The position numbers and the translations under genes are program-made. 64,000 nucleotides of DNA from Planctomycetota bacterium (lineage in GTDB: Bacteria > Planctomycetota > UBA1135 > GCA-002686595). Below the pieces are notes generated by a model. The model searched no databases. It saw only the letters and a program-made list of their open reading frames with translations, and was not told the DNA's origin. Positions within the stretch are counted from its first letter, which is position 1. The number at the start of each line of letters is the position of its first letter. Location: contig JAJDEW010000058.1 of assembly GCA_029259595.1 (NCBI GenBank), forward strand, positions 1 through 64,000, given 5' to 3'. Shown in pieces: positions 35,362 to 45,073 of this stretch.

Positions 35362-36773
35362 GTCCGCAACACGAGGAGGAGTACCGGGCCGGGCTCCGGA
35401 TGGCCCGACCTCCCGCGCCCGAGCTGCTCGAGGCCGAGCGCGCGCAGCTCCGCAGGCTCGCCTCGCGCGCCTGGCCCGAACGCTCGTTGGGGTACTTGAA
35501 GCTCGTCGGCCCCGGCTACATGCAGAGCGCGATGACGCTGGGCGGTGGCACCGCGGCGGCCTCGCTCTTCGCCGGCGCGGTCTTCGGCTACCGGCTCTTG
35601 TGGGTGGCGCCGCTCGCGATGCTGTTCGGGATCCTGATGCTGTCGGCCGTCTCGCATCAGACCCTGTCGACAGGCCTGCGTCCGTTCGAGGCCATGCGTC
35701 GCTTCGCTGGGGCGCCGCTGGCATGGGCCTGGGCGCTCGGCGCGCTCCTGTCGTCGATCATCTGGCACTTCCCGCAGTACTCGCTCGCTTCCGCCGTCCT
35801 GTGCGACATGGGCGACGTGCTTGGCTTTTCCGACTGGAAGCCCGAGGTCGTGAGCTTCTTCGTCCTGGCCTGGTCGATCGCCTTTTCCATGCTGTACGGC
35901 ACGTCGCCACGCATGGTCCGGTGGTACGAACGGGCGCTGAAGTACATGGTGTGGAGCATCGTCCTCTGCTTCGGCTTGGTCGTCCTGCGCACGGGCATCT
36001 CGGATTGGGGTGCGCTCTGGCGCGGCTTTCTGCAACCGAGCATCCCGGGCGAACGCAACGGTACTGCGGGCGGCGTCGTCGTCCTCTCGGGGCTGTCTGC
36101 CGCGGTCGGCGTGAACATGCTCTTCTTGTACCCCTACTCGCTGCTCGCACGTGGCTGGGGTCGCGAGCATCGTGCCCTCGCGCGCTTCGACCTCCTAACG
36201 GGCATGTTCCTTCCCTACGCCCTGGCGACCAGCCTGATGGTCATCGCCACGGCGAACACGATCTACCTCGATGGCGACTTCCAGGCTCGCAGCCTGCCGC
36301 CGATCGAGGCCGCGCGCTCGCTCGCTGACGTCGCAGGTCCCACGGTCGGGCGCGTCATTTTCAACCTCGGCGTCCTCAGCATGGCTTTGAGCTCGATCAC
36401 GCTGCAAATGCTGACGACGGGCTTCGTCGGCGTCGAGTGGTTCGGCTTCGCCGCGGGCTCGTGGAAGTACCGCTTGATGTGTCTCGTTCCGATACCGGGC
36501 GTGCTGGCGCCCTTCTTCTGGAAGGAGATGGCGGTCTGGGTCGCGGTGCCGACGAACATCGTCTGCGGCCTCTTCCTGCCGGCGGCCTACGTCGGCTTCA
36601 TCCTCCTGCAGCGCAAGCGAGCCTATCTCGGTGATGACCTACCGCGCGGTCCGAAGGGGCTGGCGTGGATCTCGGGCATGGTGGTCGCCACGGCGATCCT
36701 GACCGCATCCCTGATCTGGGGCGTGTGGACCAAGGGGCCCGACTACGTGCGGCAGCTCGTCGAGGGCTTTTGA
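35358..36773 (+). CDS. Nramp-fold membrane transporter, divergent
   Basis: A 471-residue inner-membrane protein starting at a GTG in GTGA overlap with the previous gene. Eleven or so hydrophobic segments and the opening LKLVGPGYMQSAMTLGGGTAAASLF resemble Nramp (SLC11) transporters. However, the metal-binding DPGN of TM1 is replaced by a TLGGGT-like stretch, and the TM6 MPHN-type motif by GVNMLFLYPYSLLARGW. The residues that bind Mn or Fe in Nramp are therefore not recognisable. Set in a catabolic operon, it may carry an organic substrate or a different ion. It is co-transcribed with the enzymes on both sides. Confidence 0.82.
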   Translation: MSPQHEEEYRAGLRMARPPAPELLEAERAQLRRLASRAWPERSLGYLKLVGPGYMQSAMTLGGGTAAASLFAGAVFGYRLLWVAPLAMLFGILMLSAVSHQTLSTGLRPFEAMRRFAGAPLAWAWALGALLSSIIWHFPQYSLASAVLCDMGDVLGFSDWKPEVVSFFVLAWSIAFSMLYGTSPRMVRWYERALKYMVWSIVLCFGLVVLRTGISDWGALWRGFLQPSIPGERNGTAGGVVVLSGLSAAVGVNMLFLYPYSLLARGWGREHRALARFDLLTGMFLPYALATSLMVIATANTIYLDGDFQARSLPPIEAARSLADVAGPTVGRVIFNLGVLSMALSSITLQMLTTGFVGVEWFGFAAGSWKYRLMCLVPIPGVLAPFFWKEMAVWVAVPTNIVCGLFLPAAYVGFILLQRKRAYLGDDLPRGPKGLAWISGMVVATAILTASLIWGVWTKGPDYVRQLVEGF

Positions 36774-36774
36774 G

Positions 36775-37941
36775 GTGGCTGTCGCCATCGTCGAGTTGCG
36801 CGGCGAGCGCTTCGAGCTGCGCGACGACGTCCTGGCGCCTTTCCGGGCCGAGCTCGATGCGCTCGGCCGGGCGGAACGCACGCGCGTCGTCTATGCCGCG
36901 GCCCACATCGTCCTCCGTGGCAACGACGGCGAGGAGATCGACTGGCCGGCGACCGAGGCCCTGCGTACGCGGCTCGATGCGCACGGCTTCGGCATTGCGG
37001 AGGCGATGGACACGGCCCAACGCTTCGAGCTCGCGTGGCCGGACACGGAACGCCTGCTCGCTTCGACGGCTCGGGCCGGGCTGACGAACGGCTTCGTCGG
37101 CGGCGCTGGCGCGGACCACGTGCGAGAGATCACGAACCGGACGCGGTTGATCGACGCGGTGCTCGAGCAGGTCGAACGGATCCACGCCGCGCACGGCCTT
37201 CCGATCGTTCTGCCGCTACCGTGGCTGCCGCGCTCCGGCGCTGACGAAGCGGACTACGTGGAGGTCTACGGCGCGATCGCGCGGGGCTTTGAGGGGCCAC
37301 TGCTCGTGCACTGGCTCGGTCCCGCCTTCCATCCGGAGATGGAGCACTACTTCCCGGGCACCAGCTTCGAAACCATCTTGCGCGACAACCCCGAGCGTAT
37401 CCGCGGCGCCAAGCTGTCGTTGCTCGACGCCCCCCGCGAGGTCCGGATCCGCCGTGCTGCACTCGCGCGCGACCAGATCGTCTTGACCGGTGACGACTTC
37501 TCGTTCGGCTCCTTGCTGCGCGGTGGTGAAGCGACGGAAGCGGGCCCCGTCGCCGCCCCTTTGCGCTGGACCGAGATCGGCGGACGGCGCTTCGCACTGG
37601 GCGACTTCAGTCACGGCTTGCTCGGAATCTTCGACGCCATCGCGGCACCCGCTGCGCTGGCCCTGCGCTTCCTGGATCACGGCAACGCTCGCCGCGCGCA
37701 ACAACTGTTCGGTCCCTGCGAGGCGCTCTCACGTCGCGTGTTCGAGCCGCCGACGTCCTGCTACAAGGCCGGGCTCGCCTTTCTGGCCTGGCTGAACGGC
37801 TGGCAGGAGAACCCGCGCCTGATCGGCGCCCTGGAGCGCGCGCGTGACCTCGCGCACTACACGGCCTTGGCCCGCCTCGCCTCGGCGGCCGGCGTGCTCG
37901 AAGACGCACCGCTCGCGGCCGAGCGCCTCGCGACCCTGTAG
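36775..37941 (+). CDS. DUF993-family protein (DapA-like TIM barrel)
   Basis: A 388-residue cytoplasmic protein starting at a GTG one base after the transporter stop. It matches my recollection of the DUF993 family: RVVYAAAHIVLRG near the start, FGIAEAMDTAQRFELAWPD, FVGGAGADHV, HWLGPAFHPEMEHYFPGTSF and LTGDDFSFGSLL. The family is distantly related to dihydrodipicolinate-synthase-like aldolases and occurs in predicted sugar-catabolic clusters. A retro-aldol or dehydration step in the pathway of the preceding enzymes is a reasonable guess, not shown. Last gene of the operon; it converges with the gene at 37957. Confidence 0.78.
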   Translation: MAVAIVELRGERFELRDDVLAPFRAELDALGRAERTRVVYAAAHIVLRGNDGEEIDWPATEALRTRLDAHGFGIAEAMDTAQRFELAWPDTERLLASTARAGLTNGFVGGAGADHVREITNRTRLIDAVLEQVERIHAAHGLPIVLPLPWLPRSGADEADYVEVYGAIARGFEGPLLVHWLGPAFHPEMEHYFPGTSFETILRDNPERIRGAKLSLLDAPREVRIRRAALARDQIVLTGDDFSFGSLLRGGEATEAGPVAAPLRWTEIGGRRFALGDFSHGLLGIFDAIAAPAALALRFLDHGNARRAQQLFGPCEALSRRVFEPPTSCYKAGLAFLAWLNGWQENPRLIGALERARDLAHYTALARLASAAGVLEDAPLAAERLATL

Positions 37942-37956
37942 ACGCGTCCAAGCGGC

Positions 37957-39012
<1,056 letters not shown>

Positions 39013-39013
39013 C

Positions 39014-39180
39014 CTAGCAGTCTGATGAAAAAGTCATCCGGCGCGCTGTATGCGTCCGGAAAGCCCGGCCGGCACACGAGAGCCTCGCCGAATCGACCGA
39101 TTCGCCTGCGTTCTCGCGCACCCGCCGGGCCTCCCGGTCCCATGCATCGCATCCGAAGCACTTTTCCATCAGGCTGCTAG
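39014..39180 (-). repeat. Dispersed structured repeat, copy D, with transposon-like ends
   Basis: This is the most complete copy: 159 bp between two CTAG sites (39014-39017 and 39177-39180). Its ends are inverted repeats: CAGTCTGATGAAAAAGT at the left and, as reverse complement, CAGCCTGATGGAAAAGT at the right (15 of 17 identical). Internal features are a CGAATCGGTCGATTCG-type palindrome and a TCCGG...CCGGA hairpin. There is no room for a transposase, so it would be a non-autonomous (MITE-like) element. It starts 2 bp upstream of the ATG of the FGE gene. Confidence 0.82.
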
Positions 39181-39249
39181 CGCGCAGCCCCGAGCTCGCG
39201 CGACGATCCGGCCTGACCCGCCGACTTCATCGGCCTCTTTCGGGACCTT

Positions 39250-39293
39250 GGAAAAAAGGCGGGCCTGGACGCGCTCCGACACGCGTCCAGGCC
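39250..39293 (-). terminator. Intrinsic terminator, minus strand
   Basis: A perfect 13-bp stem (39260-39272 with 39281-39293, GGGCCTGGACGCG) with an 8-base loop. On the minus strand it is followed by GCC and six T residues (39256-39251). It marks the end of a minus-strand transcript and supports the small gene at 39358-39636. Confidence 0.88.
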
Positions 39294-39357
39294 CGGGGGA
39301 GGGATGGCCTCGATCGGGGCTGTGCTCTCGGGCTCCGCGCCGACGGAGCCCTGCCCT

Positions 39358-39636
39358 TCACCAGACCCTGGGGAACAACCGAACCCCTCGCTCCGCTCGA
39401 TCCGCCGTCCCGGAAGTCTTGGGCTTCCGCGGGACGACCACGAGCGCAGGGCGTGCGCCTGTCCGCTCCGGTTGGAGGGAGGGGCGCGGTAGCCAGGGCG
39501 CCGGAAGGGCCCGCCGCAGGGCCGTGATCCAGCGCGGAGGAGTGCTTCGATCGACCGTCATGTCCTCTATCGCGTTCGAAATCGGGGCACCTCCCCCTTC
39601 GACAATCGCGACTCGAATCCGGGTCGGTCCCGGCAC
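39358..39636 (-). CDS. Small hypothetical protein
   Basis: A possible 92-residue protein beginning at a GTG: MPGPTRIRVAIVEGGGAPIS..., with a basic C-terminal half rich in Pro and Arg. I recognise no family. Support comes from position: it is the only minus-strand frame that runs into the strong terminator at 39250-39293, about 65 bases past its stop. It lies divergently and close to the next gene. No clear ribosome-binding site is visible, so it could instead be a non-coding transcript. Confidence 0.4.
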   Translation of the reverse strand: MPGPTRIRVAIVEGGGAPISNAIEDMTVDRSTPPRWITALRRALPAPWLPRPSLQPERTGARPALVVVPRKPKTSGTADRAERGVRLFPRVW

Positions 39637-39681
39637 CCACAGGCTTTGCGAACGCTATTGTGGGGCGTTCGTCGCCGCACG

Positions 39682-42375
39682 ATGGGCGGCGCAAAGGAAC
39701 TTGGATTCGAACACCGAACACAGGAGCGGGCGGCGAAGAAGTCGCGCGCGGGCCGCGGGCGCTCGGGCGTGCGGCGATCCGGGTCTCGCCGCGTGACGCC
39801 GCAGACCTCGAGGGGCAGGACCGTGGGCGGGCGTTGGCTCGGGCTCCTCGGGCTCGCGCTGCTCGCCGCGACCGGGCTCCTGCTCTTCCTCCGCCCGAGC
39901 GTGCGCGAGGCTCGGCCCCTGGTGCCTGCGACCGAGCCTGGAGCGGCGAGCGGCCGTGGTTCGCCGCACGCGTGGGCGCCGTCCGCGCTCGACGGCCGCG
40001 CAGCGGGCCCCTCCCGCAACGAAGCGCTCGGCCCGAACACGACCGCCCCGGATACCGCGCTCCGGACGGGGCCGGACGCAAGGAGCGCCGAAGCGATCGA
40101 GTTTCGGCTCACCGCGCGGGTCGTCGACGACAACGGGCGGCCGATCGTGGGCGCCACGCTCGAAATCTCCGATACGAGCCCGCCCCACGTCGTAGACCGC
40201 ACCGGTCCCGAAGGAACGATCGATCGTCCCATCGCGTGGAACCGGGTGCTCGAGGGGCTTGTCGGCCAGCGCTTTGCGATCGCGCCCGGGCGGGTCGAGT
40301 TGACGGTGTTCGCCGACGGCTTCCGCGGGCACGAGCTCGCGATCGAAACGCGCGCCGGTAGCCGCGTCGACCTCGGCACGATCGTGCTCGCACCCGGCGC
40401 TCGCGTGCACGGCTTCGTCCTGGACAGCGAAGGGCGGCATTTGGCCGAGGCCGACGTCCGCTGGGCCGACGCGTCCGATTTTCCGGACGACATCGAGAGC
40501 GTCCGCCAGCGCGGGTTCTGGAGTCGAAACCTTCCGTATCGACCGCGAACGGTGACCGGTCCGGACGGTGCCTTCCAGCTACGCGGCATTCCACCCGGCG
40601 ACGGGCTCGTGCTGGGGCACGGACGGGGTACCGAATGGGCCTGGACCGCACCGTTCCCGTTGCAGGCCAACGACGTGCGTGAGGTCGAACTGGTGCTTCC
40701 ACGAGTCGAAGCGCTCGTCGAACTTCGGGGGCGAGTGCTGGACCCGACGGGGAGACCCGTGCCGGACGCAGAGGTCGTTCTCGTCTCGAACGAGAGCGAG
40801 TGGAGCTGGCGGGACGCCGCCCCCGACGGTTCGTTCGTGTTCCCGACTCGCCCTGGCCGCACCTACGACGTCCACGCACACTCGCAGAGCGAGAGCCACG
40901 GCCCGGTCAAGCTGGAAGAGCTCTCCGCCGATGCGACGAACGTAGTCGTGACCCTGACCGAGGCGGCCTTCCTGGACGTCGTCCTGGAGGACTCGAGCGG
41001 GGCACGAGTCGCCTGGGGACACGTGCGCGGGCGCCTGACGCATTCGAACCTGTTTCCGACGATCCCCATGACGCCGACCGGTGAGGACGGCGTCGCCCGC
41101 ATTCCCTATCCGCGCGGTCGCTTCGAGCTCTCGGCCTTCGCTCCCGGCTATCGAACGAAGACGCTCGTGGGCCAACCGGACGACCTGGACTCTACGCTGA
41201 TCGTCACGCTCGAGCCGGGACAAGCCGTCGCGGGACGCGTTCTCCACGAAGGGCGGCCGGTCGGCGGTGCGGCGATCGGAATCGGTCGCAGCTTCGCGGA
41301 CGGCCAATTCGCCCATGGCCGCGACGTGGCGCCTCCGGACCACCCGTTTCACGTGCTCACCACCGCTCCGCTCGGCAGGACGGATGCGACGACCGATGAG
41401 AGCGGCAGCTTCGTCGCGACGCTCCACGCGGCTGGCTGGCACACGCTCCTCGTGGAAGCGGAGGGCTTTCCGCTGACCCGCTTCGGCCCCTGGGACTTCG
41501 AGCTCGAGAACGGAGTGCACGCGCTCGAACTCGAGCTCGTGCGCGGTGGTGCGATCGAGGGACGCGTGCTCTTCCCGCCCGAACGACAGGGGAAAGCGAG
41601 CTTCGTCGCCGCCTCGAACGGTTCGGGCATCGCCTGGTCCACGACGGTCGACGAGGACGGGGCCTTCCGCTTCGACGAGCTGGCTCCCGGCGACTGGCAG
41701 CTGCGTCCGACGACCTCGCCGATCTCGTCGCCCCGCACCGTGACCCCTTGGTTTCCGACCCACCCGCTCGCGGGTCCGATGCCGTACGACTGCCGCGTCG
41801 AGGCGGGTCAGACCGTCCGCTGCGACCTCGACCGTCGGACCGAGGGCGAAAACATCCTCGAGGGTCGAATCCGCTTCGGCGATCACGATCCGAGCGCTTG
41901 GCGGGCACGCCTGCTCGAAGGCAAGGCCACCGGCGGACGACGCGACCGGTCGCTCGGCTCGACCGCGATCGGCGCGGACGGGACTTTCCGGCTGGCCGTC
42001 TCGCAGGGCGGAGCGTATGTCCTCGAGATCGTCGGAGGGGCCTGGAGCCTCTACCGTCCGATCGAGCTGACGCCCGGCACGACGCGCCACGATCTCGTGC
42101 TGGAGACGGGCAGCATCCGGCTCGCGGGCCCGAATCCCGCAGCCCGCGGTGTGGAGGCCTACCGTTGGCTGGGACCGGAAGGCCTCGTCTTTTCGGCGCG
42201 GGTCCTCACCCGCAAGGACGCAGGGGGCGTGCTCCTGCAGCAGGTGCCCGCCGGGCCGGGCGCGTTCGTGCGCATGACGCTGCCGGAGGGCGGCGGCAGC
42301 CTGGACCCGGGCTGGGAGAGCGTGCTCGACGCCGACGTCCCGCGCGGTGTGGAACTCTCGATCGTGGTTCCCTGA
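39682..42375 (+). CDS. Membrane-anchored protein with carboxypeptidase-regulatory-like beta-sandwiches
   Basis: A protein of about 897 residues. The first 45 residues are strongly basic, followed by one membrane segment (WLGLLGLALLAATGLLLFL), so the long C-terminal part should lie outside the cytoplasm. That part consists of repeated beta-sandwich units of the CarboxypepD_reg/SpaA kind, each with an RVVDDNGRPIVGATLE-like start: FRLTARVVDDNGRPIVGATL, ELRGRVLDPTGRPVPDAEV, GQAVAGRVLHEGRPVGGAAI and GGAIEGRVLFPPERQGKA. No enzymatic domain was found. The start is uncertain: ATG 39682 was used, a TTG at 39646 is possible, and neither has a ribosome-binding site. A structural or binding role at the cell surface is likely. 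Confidence 0.83.
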   Translation: MGGAKELGFEHRTQERAAKKSRAGRGRSGVRRSGSRRVTPQTSRGRTVGGRWLGLLGLALLAATGLLLFLRPSVREARPLVPATEPGAASGRGSPHAWAPSALDGRAAGPSRNEALGPNTTAPDTALRTGPDARSAEAIEFRLTARVVDDNGRPIVGATLEISDTSPPHVVDRTGPEGTIDRPIAWNRVLEGLVGQRFAIAPGRVELTVFADGFRGHELAIETRAGSRVDLGTIVLAPGARVHGFVLDSEGRHLAEADVRWADASDFPDDIESVRQRGFWSRNLPYRPRTVTGPDGAFQLRGIPPGDGLVLGHGRGTEWAWTAPFPLQANDVREVELVLPRVEALVELRGRVLDPTGRPVPDAEVVLVSNESEWSWRDAAPDGSFVFPTRPGRTYDVHAHSQSESHGPVKLEELSADATNVVVTLTEAAFLDVVLEDSSGARVAWGHVRGRLTHSNLFPTIPMTPTGEDGVARIPYPRGRFELSAFAPGYRTKTLVGQPDDLDSTLIVTLEPGQAVAGRVLHEGRPVGGAAIGIGRSFADGQFAHGRDVAPPDHPFHVLTTAPLGRTDATTDESGSFVATLHAAGWHTLLVEAEGFPLTRFGPWDFELENGVHALELELVRGGAIEGRVLFPPERQGKASFVAASNGSGIAWSTTVDEDGAFRFDELAPGDWQLRPTTSPISSPRTVTPWFPTHPLAGPMPYDCRVEAGQTVRCDLDRRTEGENILEGRIRFGDHDPSAWRARLLEGKATGGRRDRSLGSTAIGADGTFRLAVSQGGAYVLEIVGGAWSLYRPIELTPGTTRHDLVLETGSIRLAGPNPAARGVEAYRWLGPEGLVFSARVLTRKDAGGVLLQQVPAGPGAFVRMTLPEGGGSLDPGWESVLDADVPRGVELSIVVP

Positions 42376-42448
42376 GCTCGCTTTCCCACCGAGAGGTCAA
42401 CACGATCGCCAACAGCGCCCGAGCCGTGGATCGCATGCGGTGCTGAAA

Positions 42449-42490
42449 ATGCGAAGGACGTTCCCCGTTGCCGGAAAACGCCCTTCGCAT
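42449..42490. terminator. Hairpin between convergent genes
   Basis: A 9-bp stem, ATGCGAAGG (42449-42457) with CCTTCGCAT (42482-42490), and inner complementarity CGTT/AACG. It lies in the 284-bp gap between the beta-sandwich gene and the response regulator gene, which converge. It has no T-run, so termination is plausible but not certain. Nothing else was seen in the gap. Confidence 0.5.
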
Positions 42491-42659
42491 GTAAGGACGA
42501 CCTTGGGCGGAAACGTCGGCACTCCTCTCCCCGGTGGGGCACGTCTCCAGGCCACCCTTCTCCCTCTCTCAGGAGGCCTCTATCTAAGCCTGATTCGGCG
42601 CCGAGGACCATCCGGGAAAACCCTGAATCGGACCGGGGAAACCCCTGAGTCGAACGCGC

Positions 42660-43304
42660 TCAACCTTCCAGGGAGGTCAGCCCTTCGCGGACGGCGTACT
42701 TGGTCAACTCCGCCACGCTGTGCAGGTCGAGCTTGCGCATGATGTTGCGCCGATGGGTCTCGACGGTCTTGGCGGAGAGGTGCAATTCCTTCGCGATCGC
42801 CTTGGACGTCTTGCCCTCGGCGAGCAGCTGAAGCACTTCGCGTTCGCGATCACCCAGTACGTCGTAGGCGGAACCGGGCAGCTGACCCCGGTCCTTGTAG
42901 TGTTCGAGAACCACGCCGGTGATCTCCGGACTCAGGTACTTCTTTCCGGCGCTCACGCTCTTCAAGGCCAGCACGAGATCGTCGCTCGCCGCCTCCTTGA
43001 GGACGTAGCCCGATGCCCCCGCGTCGATCATCCCGAGCACGTAGCGCTTGTCGGAGTGGGTCGAGAGCGCCACGATCTGAACGCGCGGTGCTGCGTCCTT
43101 GATCCGACGCGTGGCTTCGATCCCGTTCAGATCCGCCATGCCGACGTCCATGACCACGATGTCGGGTTCGAGCTTCTGCACCGCGATCACGGCAGCGCGC
43201 CCGTTGTCGGCATCGCCGACGATCTCGATCCCGGGGCGCGTCGACAGGATGGCCCGAAGGCCGTCGCGCACCATGCGGTGATCGTCGACGAGAAGGACCT
43301 TCAT
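42660..43304 (-). CDS. NarL/FixJ-type response regulator
   Basis: A 214-residue DNA-binding regulator. The receiver domain occupies residues 1-120, with acidic pocket DD (7-8), phosphorylation site D53 in VVMDVGM, a Thr/Ser in ALSTHS and Lys in YVLKEA. The C-terminal LuxR-type helix-turn-helix is LGDREREVLQLLAEGKTSKAIAKELHLSAKTVETH. Its ATG overlaps the stop of the histidine kinase gene by 4 bp, so the two form an operon and a cognate pair. Its target genes are unknown; the divergent Gfo/Idh-sulfatase genes next to the kinase are candidates. Confidence 0.96.
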   Translation of the reverse strand: MKVLLVDDHRMVRDGLRAILSTRPGIEIVGDADNGRAAVIAVQKLEPDIVVMDVGMADLNGIEATRRIKDAAPRVQIVALSTHSDKRYVLGMIDAGASGYVLKEAASDDLVLALKSVSAGKKYLSPEITGVVLEHYKDRGQLPGSAYDVLGDREREVLQLLAEGKTSKAIAKELHLSAKTVETHRRNIMRKLDLHSVAELTKYAVREGLTSLEG

Positions 43305-44944
43305 GCGGATTCACCGGGGGAGGCTTGGGCCGCCAAGGGGGCCTCGAGCGTAGCTGTCGTCCCCGTGCCGGGGGCCGAGCGGATTTCCATCTGGCCGCCG
43401 AGATGGCTGAGTCGCTCACGGATGCTGGACAGGCCGATGCCGCGCGTGCCCACGACCGTCGGGTCGAAGGCGACCCCGTCGTCCTCGACCGAGATTCGGA
43501 GCGTGCGCTCGCCTCTCTCGAGGCTGACCCGCGCCGAGGTCGCACGGGCGTGCTTCGCCACGTTGATCAGGAGCTCGCGCACCGCACGATACAGGAGCAC
43601 GCGGACGCGTTCGTCGAGTTCCGACCTGCCTCCCGCTTCCTGGAAGGTGATCGTGAGGCCGTAGGTCTTCTGAACGTCCTCGACCAGCCACTGGACCGCC
43701 GGTTCGAAGCCGAGGTCGTGCAAGATGGGAGGGCTGAGCTGGAACGTCAACGAGCGCACGGACTGGTTTGCCGTGCGAACAAGGGCGAAAAGGTCCTCCA
43801 GCTCGGGCTGCAGCTCCGGGTCGGCGCGCTTGATGAGCTCACCGAGTTTGATCTGCGCCAGGGTCACGGTCTGGTTGAGTCCGTCGTGGAGATCGATCGC
43901 GAGCTGACGACGTTCGCGCTCCTCGGCCAGGAGGAGATCGGATGTGAGGGAACGAACCTGGCTCTGGCGGCGCATCTCGAGCTCGTCGCGCGCTTGGCGG
44001 AGCTCTTGCTCGACGTTCTTGCGCTCGGTCATGTCCTCGGAGAGTCCGGCCACGCGATACGCGCGGCCTTCCCGGTCGTAGACCGGGAAGGCGCGATCGT
44101 GGATCCAGCGGATCTCACCATCGGGGCGGATGATCCGGTACTCGAGGTCGTACGCACCCGAAGAGGCCTGCCCGAAGGCCGCGGTCGCCGCCGCGCGGTC
44201 CTCCGGATGGAGGTCGTAGGACCAACTCTTCGGGTCATCGTAGAGGCTCTGACAACTGCGCCCCCATACGGTTTCGTAGGCAGGACTGACGTAGAGAACC
44301 ACCTGGTCGACCCAATCGGTCAACCAGAAGACCTCGCGCACGTTCTCCGCGAGCTGACGGAAGAGCTCCTCGGAGTGGCGCAAGCTAGCGACGTCCCGGT
44401 TGCGCTCGATCGCGAGGCCGGCGATCTCGGCCGAATTCTCGATGAACTCCAGCTCGGCCGGCGTCGGCTCGCGCGGCTCGTCGTAGTACATCGCGAAGGT
44501 CCCCAGGACGACCCCATTCTGGGACAGGATCGGCTCCGACCAGCACGCGCTGATTCCAGCGGCTTCGATGAACTCGCCGTACTCCGTCCAGTTCGGGTGG
44601 TCGTGGACGTCGGCAACGACGACGCGCTCGCCGTGGAAAGCTGCCGCGCCGCACGAGCCCACGTGAGGACCGATCTCCAGGCCGTCGATCAGGGCCAGGC
44701 TGGCCTTCGGAAGGGCCGGAGCGACGCAGCTCCGCAGGTGCTTGTGCTCCTCGTCGAGCAACATCACGGAGCAGCGCAGGCCGGGACTGGATTCCTCGGC
44801 AGAGAGGGCGAGGCGCATGAGAACCGCATCGAGCGGAGCCCCACTGGCGAGGTCCTGAAGCGTCTTGGCCCGCCCCTGAAGGATTCGCTCACTCCTCGAT
44901 TCCGTTGACTGAAGATCCATGGTTAAGCTCGCAGGCATCACCAT
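43301..44944 (-). CDS. GAF-PAS sensor histidine kinase (HisKA_3 type)
   Basis: A soluble sensor kinase of about 547 residues. Order of domains: GAF at about 25-180 (CSVMLLDEEHKHLRSCVAPALP, GPHVGSCGAAAFHGERVVVADV), PAS/PAC at about 190-310 (LFRQLAENVREVFWLTDW, YRIIRPDGEIRWIHDRAF), dimerisation and phosphoacceptor helix RRQLAIDLHDGLNQTV (His about 353), and HATPase_c at about 440-530 (RELLINVAKHARA, GIGLSSIRERLSHLGG). There is no membrane segment, so it senses a cytoplasmic signal. Several starts are possible (44944, 44938, 44920); I chose 44944 because an AGGGA lies about 11 bases upstream. It acts with the response regulator encoded next. Confidence 0.93.
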   Translation of the reverse strand: MVMPASLTMDLQSTESRSERILQGRAKTLQDLASGAPLDAVLMRLALSAEESSPGLRCSVMLLDEEHKHLRSCVAPALPKASLALIDGLEIGPHVGSCGAAAFHGERVVVADVHDHPNWTEYGEFIEAAGISACWSEPILSQNGVVLGTFAMYYDEPREPTPAELEFIENSAEIAGLAIERNRDVASLRHSEELFRQLAENVREVFWLTDWVDQVVLYVSPAYETVWGRSCQSLYDDPKSWSYDLHPEDRAAATAAFGQASSGAYDLEYRIIRPDGEIRWIHDRAFPVYDREGRAYRVAGLSEDMTERKNVEQELRQARDELEMRRQSQVRSLTSDLLLAEERERRQLAIDLHDGLNQTVTLAQIKLGELIKRADPELQPELEDLFALVRTANQSVRSLTFQLSPPILHDLGFEPAVQWLVEDVQKTYGLTITFQEAGGRSELDERVRVLLYRAVRELLINVAKHARATSARVSLERGERTLRISVEDDGVAFDPTVVGTRGIGLSSIRERLSHLGGQMEIRSAPGTGTTATLEAPLAAQASPGESA

Positions 44945-45073
44945 TAGAAACGCGATCCCTCGGATCTTCCACCGCCCTTGTCGCAAGCTTCTTCCCGAAG
45001 GAAGGAAATCGTGCGCACGGGCGGCAAGCGCCCCTGTCCCCGACTCTCCAGGGACACGAATTCAGGAGCTGAC

